A DNA stretch of 51,951 nt from Saccoglossus kowalevskii. Taxonomy: Eukaryota > Hemichordata > Enteropneusta > Harrimaniidae. The stretch is from assembly GCF_000003605.2 (NCBI RefSeq), contig NW_003129865.1, positions 60,100 to 112,050 of the forward strand. Direction: 5' to 3'. Under the pieces are notes generated by a model that was not told the DNA's origin, did no database searches, and was given only the letters and a program-made list of their open reading frames with translations. The position numbers were made by a program, and so were the translations under genes. Every line of letters starts with the position of its first letter. Positions within the stretch are counted from its first letter, which is position 1. Below are positions 36,090 to 49,526 of the stretch, in pieces.

Positions 36090-37748
36090 TATATGTTTAT
36101 TGTATTGATTTTATAGATACGAATGTTGGTGAATGTGTGAAAATATTTTATTCGTCGCAGAGGCGCTAATATAGTCACGTGACTGTATCTCGTAACAATT
36201 TCTTCATTAAAAACTAATTTGTATCCAATTTTGTGTCAAATGTCGTGAACTGGACCACGTTTCAACCCTTACTCACGTACGCTGTATCTTTTGTGGACTA
36301 TTGACCGACGTCTCTACTATATGCCGAGTTCCAGTACATTTTTTGTTTAATCATAATATATCTTGTGCATTGTTTGTTTGTTAATTGTATTTAATTTGTG
36401 TTATTTTCAAAACTGTGTCGATAACTGACGTACATAGTGTGAATAGAGTACATTAGGGCTGCTATTAACCAATGACTCAACATCGGTGAGTTCTGTTTAC
36501 GTTCCATTTAGCTTGGAAGATCAGATTTCATTGAACGCTGCGTGTCACGCAAACTAATGTCACGACCTTATCCGAGGTCACATCGCCTCGGGCAGTGTGG
36601 CCATCGTTTCTCATAACATGAACAAGTCTTGCGTGGTGTAACCCAGCACAACTGGACTTTTATAAGTTCATGTCAAAATCAAAATTATTAAATTAACATT
36701 AGAGACACGCAAGATTTATATTTATTTATTAAATTTATATATACAATTAAATTAGCAGAAAATTGCATTCTCATACACCAGTTAGAAGATCAACCATTAA
36801 CGGAGTACCATATTGTGTTCAACTAAATTTTTGAAATATTTTCTGCTCATTTATATTTCAAACTAATTGGTGAAATATTATCATAATTTAAATTTATTCA
36901 ATATTAATAAAAAACAAATTGGTATCCCGCGTTTTGTGTTCAATATATTATTTGACTGTATCATATCGAGAGGCAGTAAATTATGAACAATGTATACTAC
37001 AACAGAGTAATTTAAAACAAAACAAAATACAATTACCACTCGTGTTTGTTTGGATGAAAATAAAATGCTTCATTGTATGTGTTGTGCTTTGTAACGATTG
37101 CTCGAGACACTGCTTTCTCTTCCATTTTGTTCATTTTTTATCACCCAAATTACGAGCTGTGGGACAAAGGTGGTAGTAATATATCTGGCAAACTAGTTAA
37201 ATCGGCACTTTTACCAATCAAGGTGAGTCCCCGGAGAATGCTCTATGCGGCCTCGAGTAGAATTTGTCATACAAACAACGCATGCGCGGCGCCATGTTTC
37301 AACAGCGATGGCGAATCGATAAAAAGGCGGGTAATTTTTTTTTGCAAATGTATCTTCGCAAAACTGACAACAATTAATATTGTCGATACATCTTTGTGTT
37401 TGATTAGTTGTTACTTATTGCTGAGTGCGATTAACGAGTCGGCAAATTAGGGGAGCGCTTGAGGGAAAAGCCGTGTGTGTGTGTGTGGGGAGAATACTTC
37501 GCTGTTAATAATATGATATATCACCGAATTAGTCGAGTTGTCATACATCAAGATATCGATCCATAACGTATTAATAATTAGTTGAAACATGACAGATAAG
37601 CTTAATAATTATTATTAAATCGCAGTTTCAGTGAATTTTATTTTAATTTTTAGCTTTTTTTTTGTTTATTTATTTTTGGCAGATCTTGTAAATGGGTATT
37701 TATGGCCATCGGTACTATACGCCAGGTGAATGTATAGAAGTGTCTTAC

Positions 37749-37920
37749 CGTTCTTGACGTTGTATTGACAACAGTCAGAGCTCACCAAATATGGTAAACT
37801 ATCATTTACTGCATTAAAGTATCGAACGTGAATATTATTTAGCCTATGGCAGCCTGAACTGCCTGAATTCTCGATACTCTCCGTCTGCAGAATCCATTTA
37901 CCAATGATATAAGAGCCCAT
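37749..37920 (-). CDS. Possible short exon of an unknown gene
   Basis: An ATG at 37920 opens 57 codons (MGSYIIGKWILQTESIENSG, later YLVSSDCCQYNVKN) that run to a consensus-like donor, AACG before GTAAGA, in phase 1. The three cysteines and even composition are compatible with an extracellular protein. There is no signal peptide and no partner exon was found. Confidence 0.18.
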
Positions 37921-38199
37921 GTTATTAAAATTGTGATGTACTTTTGTCTAAGTTGTCAGTGAAACATTAGTTACATCTTTAAGACATATCAGCAAAAAGA
38001 CCAAGAATTGACGACACGACGGTGGCACCATATGTTATTAGCTCACATGCTGACTCGAAGACGGAGTTAATGAGCACAGTCAGTGTCAACTACTTCATTT
38101 GCGGTTAGCAGGTTCGCTAAGTCGGCAACATGACAGTCTGACTTGACCTCTAAAATAGGTTCTTTTTACGTTAGTCCGAGCTTTCCCATCAAGTCGGCT

Positions 38200-38427
38200 T
38201 TATTGACGCTGGTGAGACAGCAAGAAACTGCACAGACCTCCTTGAAATGACCGTCTGAAGGTCGCTTTTGAAGTGACTATTGTATCTTCTTCGGTTTGAC
38301 AAATTGCTTTTATCGAAACGTCTGTAAAATCAATCAAAACGGCTATGGGGCTGACTAAGAAATCATAAAAACGTGCCGCAGTATGACGAGGTTGGTTAAC
38401 GAGATTTACATATTGGCACCGTGTCAC
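38200..38427 (-). CDS. Unrecognised open frame of 75 codons
   Basis: It reads RFYDFLVSPIAVLIDFTDVS and ends LLSHQRQ. No motif, splice context or neighbour supports a function. Confidence 0.1.
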   Translation of the reverse strand: MTRCQYVNLVNQPRHTAARFYDFLVSPIAVLIDFTDVSIKAICQTEEDTIVTSKATFRRSFQGGLCSFLLSHQRQ

Positions 38428-39413
38428 CGACGTCCCGGCACCGTGTCTGATTTGAACGGCATGGGCACTTTTAGCAACAAAATTTCTGGCATAAATTTAC
38501 CCTAGTTCGAAAAAAAGAATATATTGTTTGTAGAAAAAAAACACAAGGTGTGATGGCAGTCATGACGTCATCGCCACTGCTAACTGGAACACTATGGTCG
38601 GTCGGGTCAATTTGTCAACTTCCAACTTCCGACCAGTGAGTTTGTCGGCACTTTAGACGAAAAGGTATTTAGTGGTTTTCTGCCCCCGTAAAACCCACGG
38701 GGGACGTGTGAATTGTCGGATGTAAAATCTAAACAAACCGATTTGAAACAACTCAGCCCGGACAATAGTTAGCGGCGAAGTCCAACACAGGAAAAAGGAA
38801 ACATCTTCATAAACCGGTTAAGAATGGAGCTTGGACCCTTGGGAATTACATAAAAATCCGGTTCTTCGGACATTCTAATGCTGTCATTGGCCGACGTTAT
38901 ATACACCCACAATCACATAATGTTGATTTTGTGTTATCCATTCTCGATATTACATAGATATTCGACGGGCAACATCTCTCGTTAAATTGTGTGTTTCTGT
39001 GAGGTGGAGACGAAGGGTTGGGCCAGGGGGGGGGGGAGTTGTCGCGGTTGCAATATACAAATCATATAATTTCGATAACCTCTCATCAGTAAAAATGTAC
39101 CCTACCATTTATTTCGTCTACTATTACAGAAATCAATAGGAAGTCATGTACGCCACATATTCACTTTTTTTCGCCTGATACCATTGCGTTTCTGAATATC
39201 TACATTAAAAACACTAATATCGCCTGGATACTTCCTAATTATGTGTTTGAAAAAATAAATCAAACTAACACTGCTGTGTTGCATATTGTTATCGTAAAAG
39301 AGTGGTTGTTGATATGTGACTTGAATAATTATAGTACGGGTAAACACGATGTGAGACGGAATAAGGTTTAACTTGATGACATCGTGATTTGAAAAATAGT
39401 TTCCATGTTGTAT

Positions 39414-39548
39414 CAGTGGCGGCGGCACCGGGGGTGCAGGGGTCGCCCCCCCCCCCCAAAAAAAATGCGCAACCATGGTTAGGGATGGTGAACGAGGAAT
39501 GGTGAGCAGATCTCGCCCCTCATGCAAAAATTCGTGCCGCCGCCTCTG
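39414..39548. mobile_element. Short MITE, copy 2
   Basis: This is 135 bp from CAGTGGCGGCGGCACC to GTGCCGCCGCCTCTG. It shares the internal C-run and GAGCAGATCTCGCCC with copy 1 at 7110-7246. Its ends are the better preserved of the two (CAGTGGCGGCGGCAC against CAGAGGCGGCGGCAC). An ORF crossing it on the other strand is not a gene. Confidence 0.78.
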
Positions 39549-42500
39549 TGTTTGGAAGTTCAAGTTCATGTTTGGAAAGCAAATCAATCACCTACTATAT
39601 TTTACATATTTAATAAATGCGTGTTGCTTGTACTATAGGTTCTGACCTAAATTGCTTCTCTTTTTTGCATGGCACACATAAACCTACAGGTTTCACCCAT
39701 GCGATTTGAAAATACTAGTACATACAAAGCATATTCAGTGAGGTGCGCCCCCATCTACGAAGAGTTTGCATTTCGTAATGATATCTCTTGATCAGCAGAG
39801 ATGATAGCTATCTCTATATATGTGCAATATATTTTCAGCAATTTACATGTCTTTGGATAGAGCTAAGCAGTGATCAAGGAACATGCTTTTTATCTCTTCA
39901 TCAGTTCTGCTTTGATAAGTTTGACCTTCTAATTTGACATTGAGCTCACATCGTATACACTGATCAAGCCCACCCTGATACATTAGAACCAAATCTTTCC
40001 ACGTACCGTCAACATTGCAAGCCAATGAGTACTAGTATGATGTTTTCAAACAATAGTACTGTTTATTATTGCCGACAGAGGGCGCTATTATGCATCAACT
40101 CACCTTTTGTTTCAACCATACAGGCATTCATTCGCTCTTGGACGGGATGTACTGTGAACACGTCGGGGCGCACTACACTAGCTTGTAACCGTAAATGCGA
40201 GATTAGTACTAGTACCAGTTACTGTACACAGTCTCGTATTCCCACCAAATTACAAGTTCACCAGAGCCACAAAACTATATACATGTATACTAGAATGATT
40301 ACGTATGTGATTGGGGCACGGTTTTTTCCACGCCATGTCGCCATATGTGATTAAATCGCTATCCACGTCACATCGTCGCAAGTTATGGAATTGTTTAAAA
40401 ATTGGAATACATGGACACATCGAACAATGGAACACGTGTATGGTGTCTGCGCAATTTGTTTTGCGACTGTCTCAATGAATTACGCATTTTTATGAATACT
40501 GCAAACTCGTTTGGCAATGTTTTAATAACAAAACGCCATACAACATACAGCCCTTCTGTAACAAATATACATGTATTATTAAGTAGTGCACATGTGCGTG
40601 AATCAATAAACCATGCTCATAAACCTCGATTTCTCCTCTAGTTAGGTACTCAGATTTGTTGAATTGGTGGTGGCATAACATTGAATTTGTGGAGGAAAGG
40701 TAAACATGCAAATATATGCCTAAGCAGCAGCCTCCTTTTGGCCTCGCAAGTTGAGCTGACTGAGCATTGAGAACAAGTGTTCGCCCCAGAGAAACGAAGC
40801 AAGATTTGTCAGATCCTGCAAAGTGAGTTTAAAACCAATGAAAAAATAACCTGTCTGTACTAAAATTGAACAAGTGGCAATACGTATTTTCAAAAGATTG
40901 CGATAAAAACAAGCAAAAGTACATACAAGTTTTGAACTCCACTGGAAAAGGTTTAAGCGAAATCACTGCAAAAATTAAATTAAAAGTTCAATTCCAATAA
41001 GTCCTTTAACCTATTTTGAAACACGGAGCAATTCAATCTTTTAATTGGGTCTACTTGCAAAAATTATATGATATATTGAAAGATTCACTGTCCAGGATAC
41101 CTTCCTGAGCATTATATTTATTTGTCAATAGAGTCAACTTCATAGCATTGAACTTGCCAAACGCCATGGAGATCAGCGAGTCAATTGTCCGAAACTTGAA
41201 ATGTGCTTAGCCTTGATGCAAAGTCGATTTTACCTAGATGAAAACAAATAAAAGTCGACTATAGAGGGCGCGAACACACGTCAATGACATCTTGAAACGC
41301 GAAACGCTAGGATTTATTTGAACAACCAAAACAAATTCCACTAAATTAATCTCACAACACCAAAAAATTAGATATCATGAGTTTATTAATTGTGTACACG
41401 GATTGGACTAGCTATGTGAGCATAAATGACGTAATGGCACTGAAGTGCGAACGTATCTTTGCTTTGTACGGTGACAATCTCAGCGTAAATTAAGTAACTA
41501 TTCGACGTCAAAGAGGTATGTCGTCAGTGGAGACACCATAATGCCAATCATCGTAACAATTTGTAACAATTCCCTGCACGGAAGTCACGTAGCATAGTGA
41601 CTGTTTCAGTCACATGATCGTTAGGTCACCAGTGTATATCCTACGCAGGATTAAATAAGCAGTGGAACCAAGAGGGGTGTGGCGGTTTGATGAATTGTTT
41701 AACCACATTTCGTTGACCAGAGATATTGCCCACAGGGGCTTGTAATATATCGGGGCCCGTGCTAGCCTTTATGGGCCCGGTTGACGTCGGCATAGCTAGT
41801 ATGCGCGGAAATGTAATCTGGAAAAAGACGACATCGGTCTTCCAAATGCATTTCGTGCCATTATCGGCTACTGATAAAACTACTTGACCACGTTTACATT
41901 TGGTTACTCCACAGTTTCAATGTAGTTTGGAAATATTATGAGGTTATCACGAGTTTAGAATAGATTTAGCGAACTTCTTTGTGTGGGGTCCGATCAAACC
42001 CTGGGGGAAGTTATGTTTGTTTGTTTTTATTATTAGAGGACGTTTACGCGCGTAATCGTTCAATAATCAAGTTCTACATTGCCAACTTGTTAAAGCAGGT
42101 CTCTTACTTGACATCATAAGGCGAGGTTCTGACAAGTTAAGAGTAACTCCAATCTTTAGAAAATAAATAACATAAGTTGTGTTTCTATTCTTTATCCAGA
42201 TGTTTCTAGATCTGATGTTAATAACGACAAATCATAATATATCATCCCCTCTGTCCATTTGTTTTTATGTTCATCATTCTACCAGGTTTCTAAACTATGC
42301 AGAGAGCCTGTCACAATATTTGAACTAACTTTGATTTGTAGTCTGATAAAGTTTGCAACGTGCGGTTTATTTTCACCCGTAAGTCATCCAGACCACGATG
42401 TATGGATAGCAAGCTGTTAGTGGGGGATTAATTTATGTTGTAAAACAAGTGTTCTGAGTTCAATATTTGTTCATACATGATAAGAGTTGATTTGAAAAGA

Positions 42501-43992
42501 AGTTACGTAATTGGTTCAGACATTGGTGCTTGACTCTTGCATAGGACCGTATGTAGGTGTTTATTTCAAGACGTATATGCAAAAGTTATGTTTCCATGTG
42601 TTTATATTTATATTTTCTTTGTTACTTTATTTTATTTATTACATTGCAATAAAAAAACACGAAATCAGCTAAACATAGAATGTTTTGGCTAAAAAATTAA
42701 ATAATAAAAGCAGATATTCTGCAAGACTTTATTTTGATAGTATTTTGATAAACATGCACAAAATATAACTGTCTTTAAAAAATAAAACATCAAGTGTTTA
42801 CAAATCTAGCTTTATATGAACAGCCCGCTAGATTCATATTTTGCAGTTAATTTCTTATTATCCATCTATAATTTCAAAATTCGATGATGTATATATTGGC
42901 CTGGTGGTATTACTCACATACTTGTGACTGTCAATTTAATGATATGATATAAACAACAATCTTATACGATTGTTGCCAAAAATCAGAGCGACTACTGAGG
43001 ACCTACTTGGAAACACAATGATATTCCTGTTCAAACTGTCGCACACCACGCGTGTTTTAGATGAACTGGAGTCCATGTCGATTAACTAACATTACATAAG
43101 CAAAAACATATTCATATTTACCACGTAATTGTTATGAAGGCCATAGTCCTTTGGTAATGTCAGACATTCACGTGTTAAGTATTCAGCCACGTTGAATCAA
43201 ACTCTAATATTCGGTTCAAGGCACGTTTAGTGTGTACAAGTGTAACTGACTTGAAAGTGCACAGACAGCCTGTGGTTATGTAACCATGGTTACAAACATA
43301 AGAAATTGCTCGCGGGTGGCTTGTGGTTGACAGTTTGACTGCGTATTTTCGCTTCATTAGATTATATGAAACACGATGTACGTACAAAGGTCAAGTACCA
43401 ATCAGTAAACAACTGTCACAGATGACGTCAAATAATTTCTGAAATGATCATCTTTGAATGCATCAAGAGCATTTAGCGTTAACGTATTTAGTAATTACCT
43501 TCAATAATCCAACGACATGCAAAATACAATAATACACGCTTTCTCACAGTATTCGATTGCCTGGATATAGGTAATTTCAATTTCATAACAACCATCCATG
43601 GTTTTCCGCAAAGACCGGAAAGTGTGACGTTTTTAGTGAATCTATCAACTTCACGCTATTTCCTGTTTATTCGCTGTATTGATTATTAAATGATTATAGC
43701 GTGTTGACGTTTTCTCAGAAAGCACAACAATAATTATCTAGTTTTAAATACACTCAAGACAAACTAAGAAGACACAGTCTAATTGCATGCAATCACGTGT
43801 AGATGGTGTGCGGTGCACTCATAGAGAACAATGACGTCACTACTGTACGAATGATTTTTATCCATGAATCGTCGTAAATAACCCCCCTCATAGCTGTATC
43901 TATAGAATTGCGTATATATTGCAGCTCTGACGTATTACTTTGTCGTATGCAGCCCCTTGATTCCCGCCCTCGCTATCTGAGTACACAGTTCA

Positions 43993-44316
43993 ATGGTGCT
44001 ATGTATGACGATAGTTAATAACACCGTGGTACTTGGGGGTTATTTCAATTTTATTGTTTCTTATCTTATTTACTGCACTGTCACTTGTGACCTTTTATTT
44101 AGTGCACTGTCTGTCCTGACCTTTTGCTTGTACTGTATGTTTCATAGCAGTCAACAATTTACCAGTGTTCAACTAATTCACGCTGCTTTCCCGAGAGAAG
44201 ACAAAAAAGATGAACACAAAATATTGTTCATACAATGTTGCATTTTAGCAATGTATGATTACCATGGACCAAATTTCGCACATATGCGCATGTCAAACAA
44301 TTGTATCTCGCAGTAG
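43993..44316 (+). CDS. Unrecognised hydrophobic open frame of 107 codons
   Basis: The first 50 residues are strongly hydrophobic (GGYFNFIVSYLIYC and DLLFSALSVLTFCLYCM) and could form two membrane segments; the rest is unremarkable. In AT-rich DNA such T-rich frames arise often, so this is weak. Confidence 0.12.
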   Translation: MVLCMTIVNNTVVLGGYFNFIVSYLIYCTVTCDLLFSALSVLTFCLYCMFHSSQQFTSVQLIHAAFPREDKKDEHKILFIQCCILAMYDYHGPNFAHMRMSNNCISQ

Positions 44317-44490
44317 ACATAGAATCGAAGTTTGTGTCGCTTTCCACGTATTCAACAATATGTATACAGGAGTATTGACACTTATCAAGTACATGTAAGA
44401 AATGGATATTACCACGTGACTGTTATTTTGACATTCAATGATTATTGAATTGATATTCCTTGTTGACAAGAAATACACTTGAATACTATG

Positions 44491-45044
44491 TGAACCAATA
44501 ATGGACTGGTATTACCTGTGAACCAATATTGGACTGGTATTACCTGTGAACCAATAATGGACTGGTATTACCTGTGAACCAATATTGGACTGGTATTACC
44601 TGTGAACCAATAATGGACTGGTATTACCTGTGAACCAATAATGGACTGGTATTACCTGTGAACCAATATTGGACTGGTATTACCTGTGAACCAATAATGG
44701 ACTGGTATTACCTGTGAACCAATATTGGACTGGTATTACCTGTGAACCAATAATGGACTGGTATTACCTGTGAACCAATATTGGACTGGTATTACCTGTG
44801 AACCAATAATGGACTGGTATTACCCGTGGACAAATAATAGACTGGTATTACCTGTGAACCAATACTGGACTGGTATTATCTGAGGACCAATAATGGACTG
44901 GTATTACCTGTTAACCAATATTGGACTGGTATTACCTGTGAACCAATAATGGACTGGTATTACCTGTGAACCAATATTGGACTGGTATTACCTGTGAACC
45001 AATAATGGACTGGTATTACCCGTGGACAAATAATAGACTGGTAT
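44491..45044. repeat. Homogeneous left-edge block of the array with alternating units and a 7-unit super-repeat
   Basis: Units 1-12 are near-perfect and differ mainly at one position, giving AATAATGG or AATATTGG in the order A T A T A A T A T A T A. A marked variant, CCGTGGACAAATAATAG, occurs at about 44823 and again at about 45019, exactly 196 bases (7 units) apart, with matching units between. Confidence 0.9.
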
Positions 45045-48000
45045 TACCTGTGAACCAATAATGGACTAGTATTATCTGAGGACCAATAATGGACTGGTAT
45101 TACCTGTGGACCAATAATGGACTGGTATTACCTGTGGACCAATAATGGTCTGCTATTTCCTGTGGATCAATAATAGATTGGTATTACCTGTGGGCCAGTA
45201 ATGGCCTGGTATTACCTGTGGACCAAAAGTGGACTGTTATTTCCTGTGGATCAATAATGGACTGGTATTACCTGTGAACCAATAATGGACTGGTATTACT
45301 TGTGGACCAGTAATGGCCTGTTATTATCTGTGGGTCAATAATGGGCTGGTATACCTGTGGTCCAATAATGGGCTGGTATTACCTGTGGACCAATAATGGG
45401 CTGGTATTACCTGTGAACCAATTATGAACTGGTATTACCTGAGGAACAATAATTGACTAGTATTATCTGTGGACCAGTAATGAAATGGTATTCTATGAGG
45501 ACAAATAATGGACTAGTATTACCTGTGGGCCAATAGTGGACTGGTATTACCTGTGAACCAATAATGGACTGGTATTACCTGTGGACCAGTAATGGCCTGG
45601 TATTACCTGTGGACCAAAAGTGGACTGCTATTACCTGAGGATCTACAATGGAATGGTATTACCTGTGAACCAATAATGGACTGGTATTATGTGTGGGCCA
45701 AAAATGGACTGGTATTTCCTGAGGACCGTTAACGGACTGGGATTACCTGTGGACCAGAAGTGGACTGCTATTTCCTGTGGATCAATAATAGACTGGTATT
45801 TCCTACGAACCAGTAATGGATTGGTATTACATGTGAACCAATAATGGATTGGTATTACCTGTAGACCAATAATGGACTGGTATTACCTGTGGACCAGTAA
45901 TAGCCTGGTATTATCTGTGGACCAGAAGTGGACTGGTATTACCTGTGGATCTATAATGGAATGCTATTACCTGTGAACCAATAATGGAATGTGGACCAGT
46001 AATGGCCTGCTATTACCTGTGGGTCAATAATGGGCTGGTATACCTGTGGTCCAATAATGGGCTGGTATACCTGTGGTCCAATAATGTGCTGGTATTACCT
46101 GTGGGCCAGTAATGGCCTGGTATTACTTTAGGACCAAAAGTGGACTGGTATGACCTGTGGACCAGAAGTGGACTGCTATTTTCTGTGGATCTATAATGGA
46201 CTGGTATTACCTGTGAACCAATAATGGACTGGTATTACCTGTCGGCCAGTAATGGCCTGCTATTACCTGTGGGTCAATAATGGGCTGGTATACCTGTGGT
46301 CCAATAATGGGCTGGTATTACCTGTGAACCAATAATGGAATTGAATTACCTGTGCACTAATAATGGGCTGCTATTACCAGAGGGCCAATAATGAACTGGT
46401 ATTATCTGTGGACCAGTAATGAACTGGTATTTCATGTGGGCAAATAATGGACTAGTATTACCTGTGGACCAATAGTGGACTGGTATTACCTGTGGTCCAG
46501 TTATGGACTGATATCACCAGTGGATCAATAATGGTCTGGTAATCCATGTGGACCAATAATGTGCTGGTATTACCTGTGGGCCAGTAATGGCCTGGTATTA
46601 CTTTAGGACCAAAAGTGGACTGGTATTACCTGTGGGCCAGAAGTGGACTGCTATTTCCTGTGGATCAATAATAGACTGGTATTTCCTGTGAACCAATAAT
46701 GGACTGGCATTACCTGTGGACCAGTAATGGCCTGGTATTACATGTGGACCAAAAGTGGACTGCTATTACCTGAAGATCTACAATGGAATGGTATTACCTG
46801 TGAACCAATAATGGGCTAGCATTACCTGTGGTTCAATAATGGATTGGTATTACCTGTGAACCAATAATGGAATTGGATTACCTGGGCTGCTATTACTGGA
46901 GGGCCAATAATGAACTGGTATTACCTGAGGACCGTTAACAGACTGGTATTTCCTGTGGACCAAAAGTGGACTGCTATTACCTGTGGACCAACAATGGACT
47001 GGTATTACCTGTGAACCAATAACGGACTGGTATTACCTATGGGCCAGTAATGGCCTGTTATTACCTGTGGGTCAATAATGGGCTGGTATACCTGTGGTTC
47101 AATAATGGGCTGGTATTACCTGTGGACCAATAATGGGCTGGTATTTGCTGTGGATCAATAATGGGCTGGTATTACCTGTGAACCAATTATGAACTGGTAT
47201 TACCTGAGGAACAATAATGGACTTGAATTACCTGAGGGCCAATAATGGACTGGTATTATCTGTGGAGCAGTAATGAACTGGTATTTCATGTGGGCAAATA
47301 ATGGACTAGTATTACGTGTGGATCAATAGTGGACTGGTATTACCTATGGGGCAGTTATGGACTGGTATTCCCTTTGGACCAATAATGGACTGGTGTTACC
47401 TGTGGATCAATAATGAAATGGTATTCTATGTGGACAAATAATGGACTAGTATTACCTGTGGACCAATAGTGGACTTGTATTAGCTGTGGGCCAATAATGG
47501 CCTGATATCATCAGTGGACCAATAATGGTCTGGTAATCCATGTGGACCAATACTGGACTGGTAATACCTGTGGACCAATCATGGGGCGGTATTACCTATA
47601 GACCAATAATGGACTGGTATTATCTGTGGACCAATAATAAACTGGTATTACCTGTGGGCCAGTAATGGACTGGTATTCCATGTGGACAAATGATGAACGA
47701 GTATTACCTGTGAACCAATAGTGGACTGGTATTACCTGTGGGCCAATAATGGCCTGATATCACCAGTGGCCAATGATGGATTGGTATTCTATGTGGACCA
47801 ATAATGGGGTGGTATATCCTGTAGACCAATAATGGACTGGCATTACTTGATGAGCGTTAACGGACTGGTATTATCTGTGGACTAGAAATGGACTGGTATT
47901 TCCTGTGGATAAATAATAGACTGGTATTTCCTGTGAACCAGTAATGGATTGGTATTACCTGTGAACCAATAATGGACTGGTATTACCTGTGGGCCAATAA

Positions 48001-49190
48001 TGGACTGGTATTACCAGTGGGCCAGTAATGGCCTGCTAATACCTGTGGGTCAATAATGGGCTGGTATACCTGTGCACTAATAATGGGCTGCTCTTACCTG
48101 AGGCCCAATAATGAACTGGTATTATCTGTGGACCAGTAATGAACTGGTATTTCATGTGGGCAAATAATGGACTAGTATTACCTGTGGACCAATAGTGAAC
48201 TGGTATTACCTGTGGGCCAGTTATGGACTGGTATTCCTCGTGGACCAATAATGGACTGGTGTTACCTGTGGACCAATAATGAAATGGTATTCTATGTGGA
48301 CAAATAATGGACTAGTATTCCATGTAGACCAATAATGGGGCGGTATTACCTGTGGGCCAATAATGGCCTGTTATCACCAGTGGACCATTAGTGGACTGGT
48401 ATTCTATGTGGACCAATAATGGGGTGGTATAACCTGTAGACCAATAATGGACTGGTATTACCTGAGGAAAGTTAACGGACTTGTATTACCTGTGGACCAG
48501 AAGTGGACTGCTATTTCCTGTGGATCAATAATAGACTGGTATTTCTTGTGAACCAATAATGGACTGGTATTACCTGTGCACAAATAATGGACTGGTATTA
48601 CCTGTGGACCAGAAGATGACTGCTATTTCCTGTGGATCAATAATAGACTGGTATTTCCTCTGAACCAATAATGGACTGGTATTACCTGTGGACCAGTGAT
48701 GGCCTGCTTTAACTGTGGACTAAAAGTGGACTGCAATTACCTGAGGATCTACAATGGAATAGTATTACCTGTGAACCAATAATGGGCTAGCATTACTTGT
48801 GGATCAATAATGCATTGGTATTACCTGTGAACCAAAAATGGACTGGTATTACCTGTGGACCAATAATGGGCTGGTATAAGCTGTGGACCAATAATAGTCT
48901 GGTATTACTTGTGAACCAATTATGAACTGGTATTACCTGAGGACCAATAATGGACTGGTATTATCTGTGCACCAGTAATGAACTGGTATTTCATGTGGGC
49001 AAATAATGGACTAGTATTACCTGTGGACCAATAGTGGACTGGTATTTCCTGTGGGCCAGTAATGGACTGGTATTCCTCGTGGACCAATAATGAACTGGTA
49101 TTTCCTGTGGACCAATAATGAAATGGTATTCCATGTGGACAAATAATGGACTAGTATTACCTGTGGACCAATAGTGGACTGCTATTACCT

Positions 49191-49526
49191 GAGGATCTAC
49201 AATGAAATGGTATTACCTGTGAACCAATAATGGAATGGTATTACCTGAGGACCGATAACGGACTGGTATTACCTGTGGACCAAAGGTGGACTGCTATTAC
49301 CTGAGGATCTACAATGGAATGGTATTATCTGTGAACCAATAATGGAATGGTATTACCTGAGGACCGGTAACGGACTGGTATTACCTGTGGACCAAAAGTG
49401 GACTGCTATTACCTGAGGATCTACAATGCAATGGTATTACCTGTGAACCAATAATGGATTGGTATTACCTGTGGACCAACAATGGACTGGTATTACCTGA
49501 GGACCGTTAACGGACTTGTATTACCT
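49191..49526. repeat. 4-unit (112-bp) super-repeat within the array
   Basis: The diagnostic word GAGGATCTACAATG occurs at 49191, 49303 and 49415, exactly 112 bases apart, each preceded by GGACTGCTATTACCT. This indicates recent amplification of a four-unit block. Confidence 0.85.

Larger units (their letters stand above)
31500..44487. other. Gene-poor region between the FGF promoter and the 28-bp array
   Basis: No exon of a known family was recognised. Contents are MITE copy 2 (39414-39548), a (TTTG)n tract, an inverted repeat at 32997-33056, a CCCCCGT/ACGGGGG hairpin at 38683-38703, AGAGGGCGC sites at 40077 and 41263, and several unassigned frames. The upstream regulatory DNA of the FGF gene is expected here. 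Confidence 0.5.

Noticed and set aside
37141-37226. Possible short exon LWDKGGSNISGKLVKSALLP before GTGAGT
   Set aside because: The upstream AG has a poor pyrimidine tract and no partner exon is visible; kept only as a chance match.
38683-38703. CCCCCGT/ACGGGGG hairpin as a terminator
   Set aside because: A rho-independent terminator has no meaning in this eukaryotic context, and there is no gene beside it.
39144-39587. 147-codon frame on the - strand
   Set aside because: Its proline- and glycine-rich middle is the C-run and G-rich end of MITE copy 2.
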